A DNA stretch of 64,000 nucleotides, taken from Pseudomonadota bacterium (lineage in GTDB: Bacteria > Desulfobacterota > Desulfovibrionia > Desulfovibrionales > Desulfovibrionaceae). Of the stretch, positions 35,514 to 45,000 are shown one piece after another. How positions within the stretch are numbered: position 1 is the stretch's first letter; every line of letters starts with the position of its first letter. Under the pieces are notes generated by a model. It did no database searches. It worked only from the letters and a program-made list of their open reading frames with translations, and was not told the DNA's origin. The stretch lies in contig JAEYOJ010000127.1 of the NCBI GenBank assembly GCA_023411815.1, positions 38,449-102,448 of the forward strand, in the 5' to 3' direction. Both the position numbers and the translations under genes were made by a program.

Positions 35514-36998
35514 ATGGCCACGGCAACCCAGGTGCTCTTCGTCACCTCGGAGATTTACCCTTTCTCCAAGACCGGCGGTCTGGCCGACGTACTCGGCTCT
35601 TTGCCGCTGGCCATACGCGACCGGGGCATTCCCACGGCCGTCATCACGCCGTTCTACGGCCGGCTGCGCACAGGCAACTACCAGCTCCGCCTGGTTTCGG
35701 CCGACTGCCCCGTGGGCTATCCCTGGCCGTCCACCACGGCGGAGATCTACCAGGCCGACTACGAGGGCGTGCCTGTCTATTTCGTCTCCAGGGGCGAGTA
35801 CTTCGACCGCCGCTACTATTACAATACCCATGCGGGCGACTACTTCGACAACTGCGAGCGCTTCAATTTCTTCTGCCGCGCCGCGCTGTCCTGGATTCGC
35901 CGCCAGGGCGCGGCGCCCAGGATAATCCACTGCAACGACTGGCAGAGCGGCCTGGTGCCGGCCTACCTGGAGTTCATGCGCCGCAGCGATCCTTACTGGC
36001 GCGAGACGCGTACGGTCATGACCATCCACAACCTGGCCTTCCAGGGCCGCTTCTCATCGCGCCTGTTCTGGGAGTCCGGCCTGCCCCACGAGGCCTGGCA
36101 CATGGACGGCGTGGAGTATTACGGCGACTTCTCGCTGCTCAAGGCCGGCATCGCCTACTCGGACATGATCACCACGGTCTCGCCCAGCTATGCCCGCGAG
36201 ATCCTGGGCTGCGATTTCGGCTGCGGGCTGGAGGGCATCCTGAGCCACCGCGCCCAGCGCCTGCGCGGTATCCTCAACGGCGCGGATTACGGCGTGTGGG
36301 ACCCCCGCGACGACAAGTTCCTGCCCTGCACCTACGGGCACGAGGATCTGAGCGGAAAGCACCGCTGCAAGCAGATGCTCCTGCGCGAGTTCTGCCTCTC
36401 GGACATGCTCGAGGACAGGCCCCTGCTTGGCTTCATCGGCCGTTTGCGCGACCAGAAGGGCATCGACCTGCTCATCGAGATCATGCCGCGGGTCATGGAC
36501 ATGGGTGTCGGCGTCATCGTGCTGGGCGAAGGCGACCTGACCTACGAGGCCAGGCTCCTGGATCTCATGGAGGAATATCCCGGCCGACTCGCGGTGCAGG
36601 TCGGCTACACCGAGGACCTGGCGCACCGCATCCAGGCCGGCGCGGACATCTTCCTCATGCCCTCGCGCTACGAGCCGTGCGGCCTTACCCAGATGTACGC
36701 CCTGCGCTACGGCACGCCTCCCGTGGCCACGTCCGTGGGCGGCCTGCGCGACACCATCGTTCCACATCCTGCGGAGCGCTCCACAGGCTTCACCTTCGCG
36801 CGGCCCGAGCCCGGACTGTTCCTGGAAGCCATCCAGAGGGCGGTGAGCCTGTTCGAGGACCCGGGGCAATGGAATGCCATGGTCGAGCGGGCCATGCAGG
36901 AGGATTTCACCTGGGACAAGTCCGCCGAGAAGTACCTGGAAGTTTATCGGGAGGCAGGCGCGCGCGTGCAGCCGGATCCGGGCCTGATCCGGACCTGA
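35514..36998 (+). CDS. glgA: glycogen synthase
   Basis: Elongates alpha-1,4-glucan from an ADP- or UDP-glucose donor (GT5). 494 residues: the N-terminal KTGGLADV donor motif with K19, then FLGFIGRLRDQKGIDLL-type GT1 core (here LLGFIGRLRDQKG) and the C-terminal PSRYEPCGLTQMYALRYGTPPVA. GAGGTGAC precedes the ATG. No glgC is seen in the window, so the nucleotide-sugar source is elsewhere. Confidence 0.96.
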   Translation: MATATQVLFVTSEIYPFSKTGGLADVLGSLPLAIRDRGIPTAVITPFYGRLRTGNYQLRLVSADCPVGYPWPSTTAEIYQADYEGVPVYFVSRGEYFDRRYYYNTHAGDYFDNCERFNFFCRAALSWIRRQGAAPRIIHCNDWQSGLVPAYLEFMRRSDPYWRETRTVMTIHNLAFQGRFSSRLFWESGLPHEAWHMDGVEYYGDFSLLKAGIAYSDMITTVSPSYAREILGCDFGCGLEGILSHRAQRLRGILNGADYGVWDPRDDKFLPCTYGHEDLSGKHRCKQMLLREFCLSDMLEDRPLLGFIGRLRDQKGIDLLIEIMPRVMDMGVGVIVLGEGDLTYEARLLDLMEEYPGRLAVQVGYTEDLAHRIQAGADIFLMPSRYEPCGLTQMYALRYGTPPVATSVGGLRDTIVPHPAERSTGFTFARPEPGLFLEAIQRAVSLFEDPGQWNAMVERAMQEDFTWDKSAEKYLEVYREAGARVQPDPGLIRT

Positions 36999-37169
36999 TC
37001 CGGGGCTGTCGACGGACTGATGCGCGGTGCTTGCGTACATGTGGCAAAGTTCGTATATGGTTGAATATAGATATAGACGTGTTCCGGTGCGGAGCCACCG
37101 CCCCGACGCGTCAGTCGCACAACGCTCACGACGCCGTCCCCGAGGCCGGTCGGAATTCGGAGGCACTCC

Positions 37170-37478
37170 ATGGCCCTGAAGAAGAAATATCTGAAAACAA
37201 AGCCCCTGTGCAAAGTCAGCTTTTCCCTGCCCAAGGAGATGACGAACGGTGTCGACTCCGTGCGGCTTGTGGGCGACTTCAACGACTGGGACCGTTCCGC
37301 CACGCCCATGAAGCGTGCCAAGAGCGGGGAATACGGCGTGACCGTCGATCTGGAGACGGGAAGAGATTACCAGTACCGCTACCTGCTCGGCGAGAACGAC
37401 TGGCGCAACGATCCGGCCGCGGACAAGTATGAGTTCAACGCCTTTGCCGGCAGCGAGAATTCCGTCGTTTCGGTATAG
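37170..37478 (+). CDS. free-standing CBM48 (glycogen-recognition) protein
   Basis: A 102-residue protein that is nothing but an isoamylase-type early-set domain: VRLVGDFNDWDR, a Trp-containing strand and DYQYRYLLGENDWRNDPAA. This matches the CBM48 glycogen-binding modules of branching enzymes and AMPK beta. With no catalytic domain attached, it may bind glycogen and recruit or regulate GlgA/GlgB; that is inference from its position between them. GGAGG precedes the ATG. Confidence 0.88.
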   Translation: MALKKKYLKTKPLCKVSFSLPKEMTNGVDSVRLVGDFNDWDRSATPMKRAKSGEYGVTVDLETGRDYQYRYLLGENDWRNDPAADKYEFNAFAGSENSVVSV

Positions 37479-37699
37479 GGTATCGTTGAGGGGCGGACGG
37501 GTAGTTCCGGAAAACCCTTGGTCCCTTAGATGAGCGGAGAGAGCAGCAGCCCAGGGCAAGTCCGGCCTTTTCGCCAAGGGCACGTTGGAAAGCGCCAGGC
37601 TTTTCAACTCCTTGCAGTCTCCCCGGCCATTGCGTAGGAACGGGCCCGCTTCGGCCGGTTTTTCGCTCTTGTGCGGTCACAAAACGCAGGCAATGATCC

Positions 37700-39631
37700 A
37701 TGCAGTATTGCAGCACGGAACCGGCATATATTCCGCCTTTCGATCTGTATCTTTTCGGCCGCGGCGAGCACTGGGACATATACCGCATCCTCGGAGCCCA
37801 CCCCGCCGGCGGGAGCGAGGCTGAGGCCAGCGAGCAGGGCTATCCCAAGGGCTGGAGCTTCGCGGTCTGGGCGCCCAACGCGCGTTCCGTGAGCGTCATC
37901 GGCGACTTCAACTGCTGGCGGCCCGGCGTATCGCCCTTGTACCCAGTGGCCGACTCGGGCATCTGGGCCGGAGTCATCGCCGGCCTGAACAAGGGTGCCT
38001 TCTACAAGCTCGCCGTGGAGCAGTCCAACGGACGCGTCGTGTTCAAGACCGACCCTTACGCCCTGTATGCCGAGCGCAGACCTGGCAACGCGGCCATTCT
38101 CTGGCACCTGGACGAATACGTCTGGGGCGACGGCGAGTGGATGGCCCGCCGCCGCGAGCAGGGATTGCCCTTCACCAGGCCGGTGAGCATCTACGAGGTC
38201 CACGCCGGCTCCTGGCGCGTCAACGGCGGCTACGGCAATTTCCTGACCTACCGCGAGCTGGCCGACAAGCTCATTCCCTACGTGCGCGACCTGGGCTTCA
38301 CGCACATCGAGTTCATGCCGCTGGCCGAGCACCCCCTGGACCAGTCCTGGGGCTACCAGACCAGCCACTACTTCGCGCCCACGTCGCGCTACGGCACGCC
38401 CGAGGACCTGCGCTACTTCGTGGATCGGTGTCACCAGGCCGGAATCGGCGTCATCCTGGACTGGGTGCCCGGCCATTTCCCCAAGGACGAGTGGTGCCTG
38501 GGCCGCTTCGACGGCACGGCCCTGTTCGAGCATGAGGACTGGCGGCGGGGCGAGCACCCGGACTGGGGCACGTACATCTTTAATTACGGCCGCCACGAGG
38601 TGCGCAACTTCCTTTTCGCCAACGCACTCTACTGGCTCAAGGAGTTCCACTTCGACGGGCTGCGCATCGACGCCGTGGCCTCCATGCTCTACCTGGACTA
38701 TTCGCGCAAGGAAGGCGAATGGCTGCCCAACGAGCAGGGCGGCAAGGAGAACCTCGAAGCCATAGACTTCCTACGCGAACTGAACCGCGTGGTGCACGCC
38801 CATTACCCCGGCGCGATCATGGTCGCCGAGGAGTCCACGGCCTGGCCCGGCGTGTCCCGGCCTCTTTATACCGGCGGCCTGGGTTTCACCTTCAAGTGGA
38901 ACATGGGCTGGATGCACGACAGCCTGGATTATTTCTCCATGGAGCCCATCCACCGCTCCCACCACCACAACAGCCTGACCTTTTCCATGCTCTACGCCTT
39001 TTCGGAGAACTTCGTGCTGCCCATCTCCCACGACGAGGTGGTGCACGGCAAGAAGGCCCTGCTGGCCAAGATGCCTGGCGACTACTGGCAGCAGTTCGCC
39101 AATCAGCGCGCCTTCTTCGCCTACCAGTGGGCCCATCCGGGCAAGAAGCTCCTGTTCATGGGCGCGGAGTTCGGCCAGTGGAACGAGTGGAACAGCGAAC
39201 GCCAGCTCGACTGGGAGGTCACGGGCTATCCGCCGCACCAGGGGCTCATGTCGCTGGTGTGTGACCTGAATGCGCTGCTGCGCACCGAGCCGGCCATGCA
39301 CGAGGTCGATCACGACTGGCCCGGCTTCGAGTGGGTGGACTTCGCGGACTACGAAAATTCGGTCATCAGCTTTCTGCGCAAGTGCAGCCGTGGCGAGCCC
39401 ATACTGTGGGTATTCAATTTCACCCCGGTCGTGCGCCGGGGATACCGCATAGGCTGTCCCAAGGCGGGTTGGTGGAGGGAGATCCTCAATACCGACGCGG
39501 CCTGCTACGGGGGTTCCAATGTCGGCAACGGCGGCGGAGCCATGGCCCTGGACATGCGCCGCGATCCCTGGCCTGCCACCCTGGAGCTGGTCCTGCCGCC
39601 CCTGGCGGCCTTGGCCCTCAAGCCTGCCTGA
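37700..39631 (+). CDS. glgB: 1,4-alpha-glucan branching enzyme
   Basis: Introduces alpha-1,6 branches into glycogen (GH13). 643 residues: N-terminal CBM48 (WAPNARSVSVIGDFNCW), then the barrel with FMPLAEHP, GYQTSHYFAPTSRYG, the nucleophile Asp in DGLRIDAVASMLY, the acid Glu in VAEEST and ISHDEVVHGKK. The long N-terminal extra domain of E. coli GlgB is missing. Only a weak ribosome-binding site (AGG) precedes the ATG. 221 bp separate it from the CBM48 gene; no signal seen there. Confidence 0.96.
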   Translation: MQYCSTEPAYIPPFDLYLFGRGEHWDIYRILGAHPAGGSEAEASEQGYPKGWSFAVWAPNARSVSVIGDFNCWRPGVSPLYPVADSGIWAGVIAGLNKGAFYKLAVEQSNGRVVFKTDPYALYAERRPGNAAILWHLDEYVWGDGEWMARRREQGLPFTRPVSIYEVHAGSWRVNGGYGNFLTYRELADKLIPYVRDLGFTHIEFMPLAEHPLDQSWGYQTSHYFAPTSRYGTPEDLRYFVDRCHQAGIGVILDWVPGHFPKDEWCLGRFDGTALFEHEDWRRGEHPDWGTYIFNYGRHEVRNFLFANALYWLKEFHFDGLRIDAVASMLYLDYSRKEGEWLPNEQGGKENLEAIDFLRELNRVVHAHYPGAIMVAEESTAWPGVSRPLYTGGLGFTFKWNMGWMHDSLDYFSMEPIHRSHHHNSLTFSMLYAFSENFVLPISHDEVVHGKKALLAKMPGDYWQQFANQRAFFAYQWAHPGKKLLFMGAEFGQWNEWNSERQLDWEVTGYPPHQGLMSLVCDLNALLRTEPAMHEVDHDWPGFEWVDFADYENSVISFLRKCSRGEPILWVFNFTPVVRRGYRIGCPKAGWWREILNTDAACYGGSNVGNGGGAMALDMRRDPWPATLELVLPPLAALALKPA

Positions 39632-39802
39632 CGGAGTGGACGCGGTCTGTCCGGGCAGCGCTTCCTTGGGCAGCTGTGCCCGCGCAAAGGGCACTGGCCT
39701 TCCCGGTTCCGATCCGCCCGAAAAATCAATAAGATCATCCGCGCCGGCCGGTGGGGCGTGCATGATGCCGCCTTGCCCGGCTGCGCAAAAGAAGGTCTCG
39801 AC

Positions 39803-40813
39803 ATGCTGAAACCTCTGCTCGTGACGCTCGGAGACCCGGGCGGCCTGGGTCCGGAGCTGGCCTGCCGCCATTTCGCGCTGCAGCCGGTTTTAGACAGGAC
39901 CGTCGTGCTCATTGGCCAGGAACGCTCTCTGGCGGACATGGCCCGGCGCTTCGCCCCTGATCTGCGCTGGAAACGGCTGGATGCGCGTCTTCTGGCGCAG
40001 AGGGGGAGCGCGGCCGGAGCGTCTGACTTCGGCATGGCGTCCGGCCTGTATTTGCTGGAGCCTGAAGGGGTCGGCGACATCGACGTTCCGCTGGGCCGGG
40101 GCTCGGCCCAGGGCGGCCTCGTCGCGGGCCGCAGCCTGGACCTGGCCTGTGACCTGCTCCTCTCGGGCTGGTCGGATAGCCTGGCGACCTGTCCGCTCAA
40201 CAAGGCCATGCTGCAGGACGCGGGCTTCGACTTCCCCGGCCACACCGAATTCCTGGCCCGCCGGGCCGGGCTACGCCCGGACGAAGTAACCATGCACCTG
40301 TGCGGCCCCAAGCTGCGCGTGAGCCTGGTCACCACGCACCCGCCGCTCAAGGACGTGCCGGGCCTCGTCACGCGCGAAAGCGTGCTGCGCGCCCTGCGCC
40401 ATACCTGCGACTTTACGCTACGGCTAGGCATTTTAGCGCCAGTGGCCGTGTGCGGCCTCAATCCGCATGCCGGTGAGTGGGGGCACATAGGCCGCGAGGA
40501 GATCGAGACCATCGGCCCGGCCATCGAGGAGGCCAGGGCGCGAGGCCTTGCAGCGGAAGGTCCGTTCCCGGCCGATACGGTCTTTCACCGGGCCGTGCGC
40601 GGCGATTTCTCGGCCGTGCTCGCCATGTACCACGACCAGGGCCTGGGGCCGCTCAAGCTCCTGCACTTCGGCGAGGCGGTCAACGTGACGCTGGGCCTGC
40701 CGTTCGTGCGCACTTCCGTGGACCACGGCACGGGCTACGACATCGCCGGCCTGGGCGTCGCGGATTTGGGCAGCCTGCGCGCGGCCATCGAACTGGCGGT
40801 GCGGCTGGGGTGA
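39803..40813 (+). CDS. pdxA: 4-hydroxythreonine-4-phosphate dehydrogenase
   Basis: NAD(P)-dependent step in pyridoxal phosphate synthesis. 336 residues: TLGDPGGLGPELACR at the N-terminus, GHTEFLARRAG, CGLNPHAGEWGHIGREE, YHDQGLGPLK and SVDHGTGYDIAG, with the metal-binding His residues in place. The ATG at 39803 (GAAGGTCTCGAC before it) matches the family N-terminus better than the frame's upstream ATG at 39758. Converges on a glycosyltransferase-like gene. Confidence 0.95.
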   Translation: MLKPLLVTLGDPGGLGPELACRHFALQPVLDRTVVLIGQERSLADMARRFAPDLRWKRLDARLLAQRGSAAGASDFGMASGLYLLEPEGVGDIDVPLGRGSAQGGLVAGRSLDLACDLLLSGWSDSLATCPLNKAMLQDAGFDFPGHTEFLARRAGLRPDEVTMHLCGPKLRVSLVTTHPPLKDVPGLVTRESVLRALRHTCDFTLRLGILAPVAVCGLNPHAGEWGHIGREEIETIGPAIEEARARGLAAEGPFPADTVFHRAVRGDFSAVLAMYHDQGLGPLKLLHFGEAVNVTLGLPFVRTSVDHGTGYDIAGLGVADLGSLRAAIELAVRLG

Positions 40814-40823
40814 GCGGAGCGGA

Positions 40824-41939
40824 TCAGCTGGAAAAGTAGCGCTTGCGGCGGCTCTTGTAGAGCAGTTCGGGGAGTACGGAGGCCTTGAAGCCCGCGCCTG
40901 GAGAGTCCAGGGCGAAGGCCCGCTGGCGGGTGATCAGATCGGGGTTCTGGGCCAGGCGGTTGTATATGTGGGTGTACTGCACGGTCAGGAGGTCGTCGCG
41001 CCAGTAGGTTTCCACCCAGGTGCGCGCGGCCTTGCCCAGGGCCGCGGTTTCGGCCGGATGCTCCACGAGATGGTGCAGCACCTCCACGGCGTCTTCCAGG
41101 CGCACGTTGAGGAACGGGCTTTCCGCGGCGCCGGATATCTCGCGCAGCACGAAGTCGGTGCGGGCGTCCAGGTAGCAGAGCACCGGCTTGCCCATGCAGA
41201 CGCCTTCCAGTCCCGAAAGATGGAAGCTGCCGTTGACCAGATCGTCGATGACGATGCGCGCGTGGCGCTTGATGTCCAGCACCTCATGCAGGGGCAGGCC
41301 GCTGATCGTGCGGGCCGCGCAGCCGGTCAGTTCCACCACGCGGTCCATGATGGCCATGGTTTCGGGCGCGCCCTTGGTGATCCAGCGTTCTTCCCAGGCG
41401 CTGGTCAGCCTGGATGGGGCGAAAGCGATGTCCAGCGATGGCTCGCCGTCGCGCTCGGGGACGAGCGGGGAGTATTGGGTTTGATTGTGCGGCAGGATGT
41501 TGGGCACAACCCGCGCCTTGGGATAGAAGCGCTCTGGATATTGGGAGATGACCAGGGTGGGCGCTTCGTCGAAGGCGGCGATGTCCTCGGGGCGCCTACC
41601 CATGCCCGCGGCGACGATCTGCGGCGTGGAGTGGTATTGACGGATGAAGAGCGCGCCTTTGCGTCGCAGATCGCGGAAATCAATGGGATTGAAAACGCGG
41701 CTGTCAAGGTCGAGGCAATTGTGCAGGTGGATGATGTCCGCCTTGCGCGCGACCTCGATGGCCTCTTCACGCTGCTCGGAAAAGATGATGTCGTAGTCGA
41801 ACCAGCCGTACTCTGTTTCCGGGTCGTACCGCTTCAGGTCGATCAGCCGTACGTCGTGCACCGTATGTCTCTGGAGCGTCGAGGCCAGCCTGTATGGCGC
41901 GCCCGCCAGGGAACTCTTGGCGAAGTGCACGATGTTCAT
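40824..41939 (-). CDS. GT-B-like glycosyltransferase, uncharacterised
   Basis: 371 residues, soluble. The N-terminal MNIVHFAKSSLAGAPYRLASTLQRH, a DIIHLHN segment, and a C-terminal half with FHLSGLEGVCMGKPVLCYLD followed by a helical tail give the two Rossmann-like lobes of family-1/4 glycosyltransferases. The E-x7-E motif is only partly kept, so activity is uncertain. Sugar and acceptor unknown; nearby kdsB/waaA suggest cell-surface work. Confidence 0.65.
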   Translation of the reverse strand: MNIVHFAKSSLAGAPYRLASTLQRHTVHDVRLIDLKRYDPETEYGWFDYDIIFSEQREEAIEVARKADIIHLHNCLDLDSRVFNPIDFRDLRRKGALFIRQYHSTPQIVAAGMGRRPEDIAAFDEAPTLVISQYPERFYPKARVVPNILPHNQTQYSPLVPERDGEPSLDIAFAPSRLTSAWEERWITKGAPETMAIMDRVVELTGCAARTISGLPLHEVLDIKRHARIVIDDLVNGSFHLSGLEGVCMGKPVLCYLDARTDFVLREISGAAESPFLNVRLEDAVEVLHHLVEHPAETAALGKAARTWVETYWRDDLLTVQYTHIYNRLAQNPDLITRQRAFALDSPGAGFKASVLPELLYKSRRKRYFSS

Positions 41940-42276
41940 GACGCATTCTACTAGCCTGTCGGCATGTTCCAGGCAAGTATTTCATCCAGCCGCTCGGCTG
42001 CATGTAGGCCCTTGCCCGGAATGCGCTCGAGTTGCATGGGCGAGATGGCGGACTCTGTGAGGCCGGGCGCGAGAAACGAGTCCGCCCTGAATCATCCTGG
42101 CCTGTTCTCGGGAAAACCGCCGGGAACGATCGGAACCGGAGCGCGGCCATCTAGAGCAGATTGCTTTTAAGACGCCCGCTCCGGCGTTGACGGCGCAAGT
42201 GAATTGCGCCTGCGCCTACACGGCGGCAAGCCATGCCGACACATGGCTTGCAGAGCATTTTCAAAAGCAAAATGTT
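41940..42276. other. 337-bp gene-free stretch holding a repeat element
   Basis: The right half is the TA-flanked structured element. The left part (41940-42151) shows no convincing open frame, promoter or terminator. Confidence 0.5.
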
Positions 42277-42279
42277 CTA
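42152..42279. repeat. structured TA-flanked element, copy 2 (MITE-like)
   Basis: A 124-bp segment (42154-42277) between TA dinucleotides. Terminal inverted repeats GAGCAGATTGCTTTT and, in complement, GAACATTTTGCTTTT match at 12 of 15 positions. Internal hairpins are GGCGCAA/TTGCGCC (42192-42210) and GCAAGCCATG/CATGGCTTGC (42226-42251). Compared with copy 1, the first stem keeps pairing although a G-C pair has become C-G. The right end lies in the TAG stop codon of the TPR gene. Confidence 0.82.
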
Positions 42280-43083
42280 TTCCGCGCTGATTTTTTTCTC
42301 CGCGAAGGCCAGCATCTTTCTGGCCTCGTCAAAGCCGTCGTTGATGGCCAGGGCCTTCTCAGCGTATTCCTTGACCTTGGACCATCGCCTCCAGTCCGCG
42401 TACATGCGGCCGATGTTGAAGAGTAGGTACTCGTCCTGATCCGTGAACTCCAAGGCGCGCATGTAGTACTTTTCGGCCGTGAGGAAGTCCCGCATCTTGC
42501 GCAGTACGATGCCGATGCGGTTGTAGAGATAGATGGCCTCGGGATCCTGCTGCAGGGCCTCCTCAAGGTAACCGTACGCCTCCGGGTAGCATTCGGCGCG
42601 CAGGAATCGATCGGCGATTTCGGCGCGCAGGGAGATGTCCGAGGCGAAATCGCTCACGACCCGATCCGCCGTGGACTTGGCCAGGCCGGCTTCGCCGCGG
42701 TCGAGCATGCCCTGGATCTTGACCAGCATGTCCTGCTTGCGCTTGTCGCGGTCGGCCATGATCTCCTTGACCTTGCCCGTGGTCTCGGAGGTGAGCACGT
42801 TGAGAATGTCGCGCAGGGTGTTCAGGAGATCCTTTTCGCGTCCGGGCTCGTAATTGACTACAAGCGGATAGATCTTCTTCAGCTCCTGGTCGATGCTGAG
42901 CTGATAGACAGCGCCTTCGATGAGCCTGGAGAACTCCTCCCGCTCGGCCTTCATGAGCGGATTGCGCATGAGAATGCTGATGCCTTCGTAAAGGCTGTTC
43001 ACGGCAGGCACGAGCTTGCGCTGCTTCACATTGGGCGTTACGGCGGCGATGAAGGCGCGCGCCTTGGTCAGTTCGTTGGACAT
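42277..43083 (-). CDS. TPR-like protein
   Basis: A 268-residue soluble helical protein. The C-terminal 110 residues contain about two to three tetratricopeptide repeats (AYGYLEEALQQDPEAIYLYNRIG, AEKYYMRALEFTDQDEYLLFNIG, KEYAEKALAINDGFDEA). The N-terminal part is a charged helical domain of unknown type. It presumably mediates protein contacts; partners unknown. The stop codon overlaps the repeat element. carA lies 30 bp upstream in the same direction. Confidence 0.8.
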   Translation of the reverse strand: MSNELTKARAFIAAVTPNVKQRKLVPAVNSLYEGISILMRNPLMKAEREEFSRLIEGAVYQLSIDQELKKIYPLVVNYEPGREKDLLNTLRDILNVLTSETTGKVKEIMADRDKRKQDMLVKIQGMLDRGEAGLAKSTADRVVSDFASDISLRAEIADRFLRAECYPEAYGYLEEALQQDPEAIYLYNRIGIVLRKMRDFLTAEKYYMRALEFTDQDEYLLFNIGRMYADWRRWSKVKEYAEKALAINDGFDEARKMLAFAEKKISAE

Positions 43084-43113
43084 GGGCGTTCCTTGGTTTT
43101 TGTCTTTCGCCCG

Positions 43114-44241
43114 CTATTTCCCCGTGGAGCGTCGGATCATTTCCCGGAACCTGGCGAAGAAGTACCTGCTGTCGTGCGGACCCGGCCCGGCCTCGGGATG
43201 GTGCTGGATGGCCAGGATGGGCTTGTGCTTGTGCTGGAAGCCCTCCAGGGTGCCGTCGTTAAGATTCACGTGAGTGGTCTCAAGGAAGTCCAGGCTGCTC
43301 ACGTCCACGCAAAAGCCGTGGTTCTGTGAGGATATCTCGATCCTGCCCGTGGTCAGGTCCTTGACGGGATGGTTCAGGCCGTGGTGGCCGAACTTGAGCT
43401 TGTAGGTCTTGCCGCCCATGGCCAGGCCCAGAAGCTGATGGCCCAGGCAGATGCCGGCCACTGGATAGCGTTCGGCCAGGATGCGCAGGGTTCCCACCAC
43501 TTCGGGCAGGGCGGCAGGATCGCCGGGGCCGTTGGAGTAGAACAGGGCGTCGGGAGCCAGGGCGTCCACCTGCGCGGCGGTGAAGGACGAAGGCACCACG
43601 AGTAGGTCCAGGCCCTGGGCCGCGAGCAGGCGCAGGATGTTCCACTTGATGCCGAAGTCGAAAGCCACCACGCGCGGTCCCGGACCGGGCCAGTCATAGC
43701 GGCCGTCCTTCAGGGTCACGGACTTGGGCTGCGTGCCGGTCCAGACGTAGGGGCCCTTGGGCGTGACCTTGTCGGCCAGGTTCAGGCCTTCCATGGTGGG
43801 CAGCTCGCGGGCGCGGGCCGAGAGGCGCGCCGGGTCGCTCTCCTCGGTGGAGATGATGCCCCTCTGGGCGCCGTGGATGCGCAGGTGGCGGGTCAGGGCG
43901 CGGGTGTCGATGCCCTCTATGCCCATGACCCCGTGGCGCTTGAGGTATGCGGGCAGGGTTTCCCTGGCCCGCCAGTTGGAGGGCGTCTGGCAGCACTCCT
44001 TGACGATGAAGGCCTCGACCTGCACACGGTCGGACTCGACATCCTCGAGGTTGACCCCGTAGTTGCCGATGTGCGGGTAGGTCATGCAGACCATCTGGCC
44101 GACGTAGGAGGGATCGGTGAGCACCTCCTGGTAGCCGGTCATGCCGGTGTTGAAGATGACCTCGCCGCTCGTTTCGCCGGCTCCGGTGAAGGAGCGGCCC
44201 TCGAACCAGGTGCCGTCCTCAAGCGCAAGAAGGGCTCGCAT
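43114..44241 (-). CDS. carA: carbamoyl-phosphate synthase small subunit
   Basis: Glutamine amidotransferase subunit that feeds ammonia to CarB for arginine and pyrimidine synthesis. 375 residues, with the CPSase-specific N-domain (GEVIFNTGMTGYQEVLTDPSY) and a class I GATase domain: nucleophile C265 in GICLGHQ and the His/Glu pair in HHPEAGPGPHDS. carB is not in the window. The ATG at 44241 overlaps the kdsB stop by 23 bp. Confidence 0.97.
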   Translation of the reverse strand: MRALLALEDGTWFEGRSFTGAGETSGEVIFNTGMTGYQEVLTDPSYVGQMVCMTYPHIGNYGVNLEDVESDRVQVEAFIVKECCQTPSNWRARETLPAYLKRHGVMGIEGIDTRALTRHLRIHGAQRGIISTEESDPARLSARARELPTMEGLNLADKVTPKGPYVWTGTQPKSVTLKDGRYDWPGPGPRVVAFDFGIKWNILRLLAAQGLDLLVVPSSFTAAQVDALAPDALFYSNGPGDPAALPEVVGTLRILAERYPVAGICLGHQLLGLAMGGKTYKLKFGHHGLNHPVKDLTTGRIEISSQNHGFCVDVSSLDFLETTHVNLNDGTLEGFQHKHKPILAIQHHPEAGPGPHDSRYFFARFREMIRRSTGK

Positions 44242-44995
44242 TGGGTTTCTCCGTGAGTATGCGCTCGGCGCGCTGGATGTCCTCGGGACTGTCCACGCCG
44301 CAGCTGTCAAATGTGGTCAGCACTACGCGAATGGGGATGCCGGCTTCGAGCAGGCGCAGCTGCTCCAGCTTCTCCCGGTTCTCCAGGGGGCTCGGCCCGA
44401 GTTCCGCGAAGCGCCTGAGTGTCTCCATGCGGAAGGCGTAAAGTCCGATGTGTCCGAAATACGTCGCCCGCGCATCGTTCCGCGGAAACGGTATGGCCGC
44501 ACGGGAGAAGTAAAGCGCGCGGCCGTCCTTGGCAATGGCCACCTTGACCTGGTTGGAGCTGGCGGCCCGCTCGGCGGAAATTTCCTTGGCCAGCGTGGCC
44601 ACGCGCACGGTCTCGTCGGCGAAGGGCTCCACCAGCGCCGAGAGCATGGCCGGCTCCAGAGCCGGTTCGTCGCCCTGGATGTTCACCACCACGGCCTCGT
44701 CGGGCAGGCCCAGGATGGTCGCGGCTTCCAGGACGCGATCCGTGCCGCTTTCATGCCCCCTGGAGGTCATGACCGCCGGAATGTTCAGGTCCGCGCAGGC
44801 CTTGGCGATGCGTTCGTCGTCCGTGGCCAGCACGACGCGAGTCAGCTCCGGGCAGCGGCTGGCGCGCGCATGGACGTGCCAGAGCATGGGCCGGCCGAGA
44901 ATCGGCGCGAGCGGTTTGCCCGGGAAACGCGACGATGCATAGCGCGCGGGTATGATGCCGTAGCAGGGAGGTACTGTCATAGCGTGCAAACCCAT
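44219..44995 (-). CDS. kdsB: 3-deoxy-manno-octulosonate cytidylyltransferase
   Basis: Activates KDO as CMP-KDO for LPS inner core. 258 residues: IIPARYASSRFPGKPLA at the N-terminus, RVVLATDDERI, SGTDRVLEA and VNIQGDEPALEP. Two starts are possible: ATG 44995, five bases after the waaA stop with AAAAGG close by, or ATG 44980 nearer the family N-terminus but without a site. It overlaps carA by 23 bp. Confidence 0.95.
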   Translation of the reverse strand: MGLHAMTVPPCYGIIPARYASSRFPGKPLAPILGRPMLWHVHARASRCPELTRVVLATDDERIAKACADLNIPAVMTSRGHESGTDRVLEAATILGLPDEAVVVNIQGDEPALEPAMLSALVEPFADETVRVATLAKEISAERAASSNQVKVAIAKDGRALYFSRAAIPFPRNDARATYFGHIGLYAFRMETLRRFAELGPSPLENREKLEQLRLLEAGIPIRVVLTTFDSCGVDSPEDIQRAERILTEKPNASPSCA

Positions 44996-45000
44996 GCCTT

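Noticed and set aside
36999..37169. Promoter before the CBM48 gene (TTGCGT and TATATG, 17 bp apart)
   Set aside because: Only 3 of 6 and 4 of 6 matches; AT-rich stretch makes chance matches likely.
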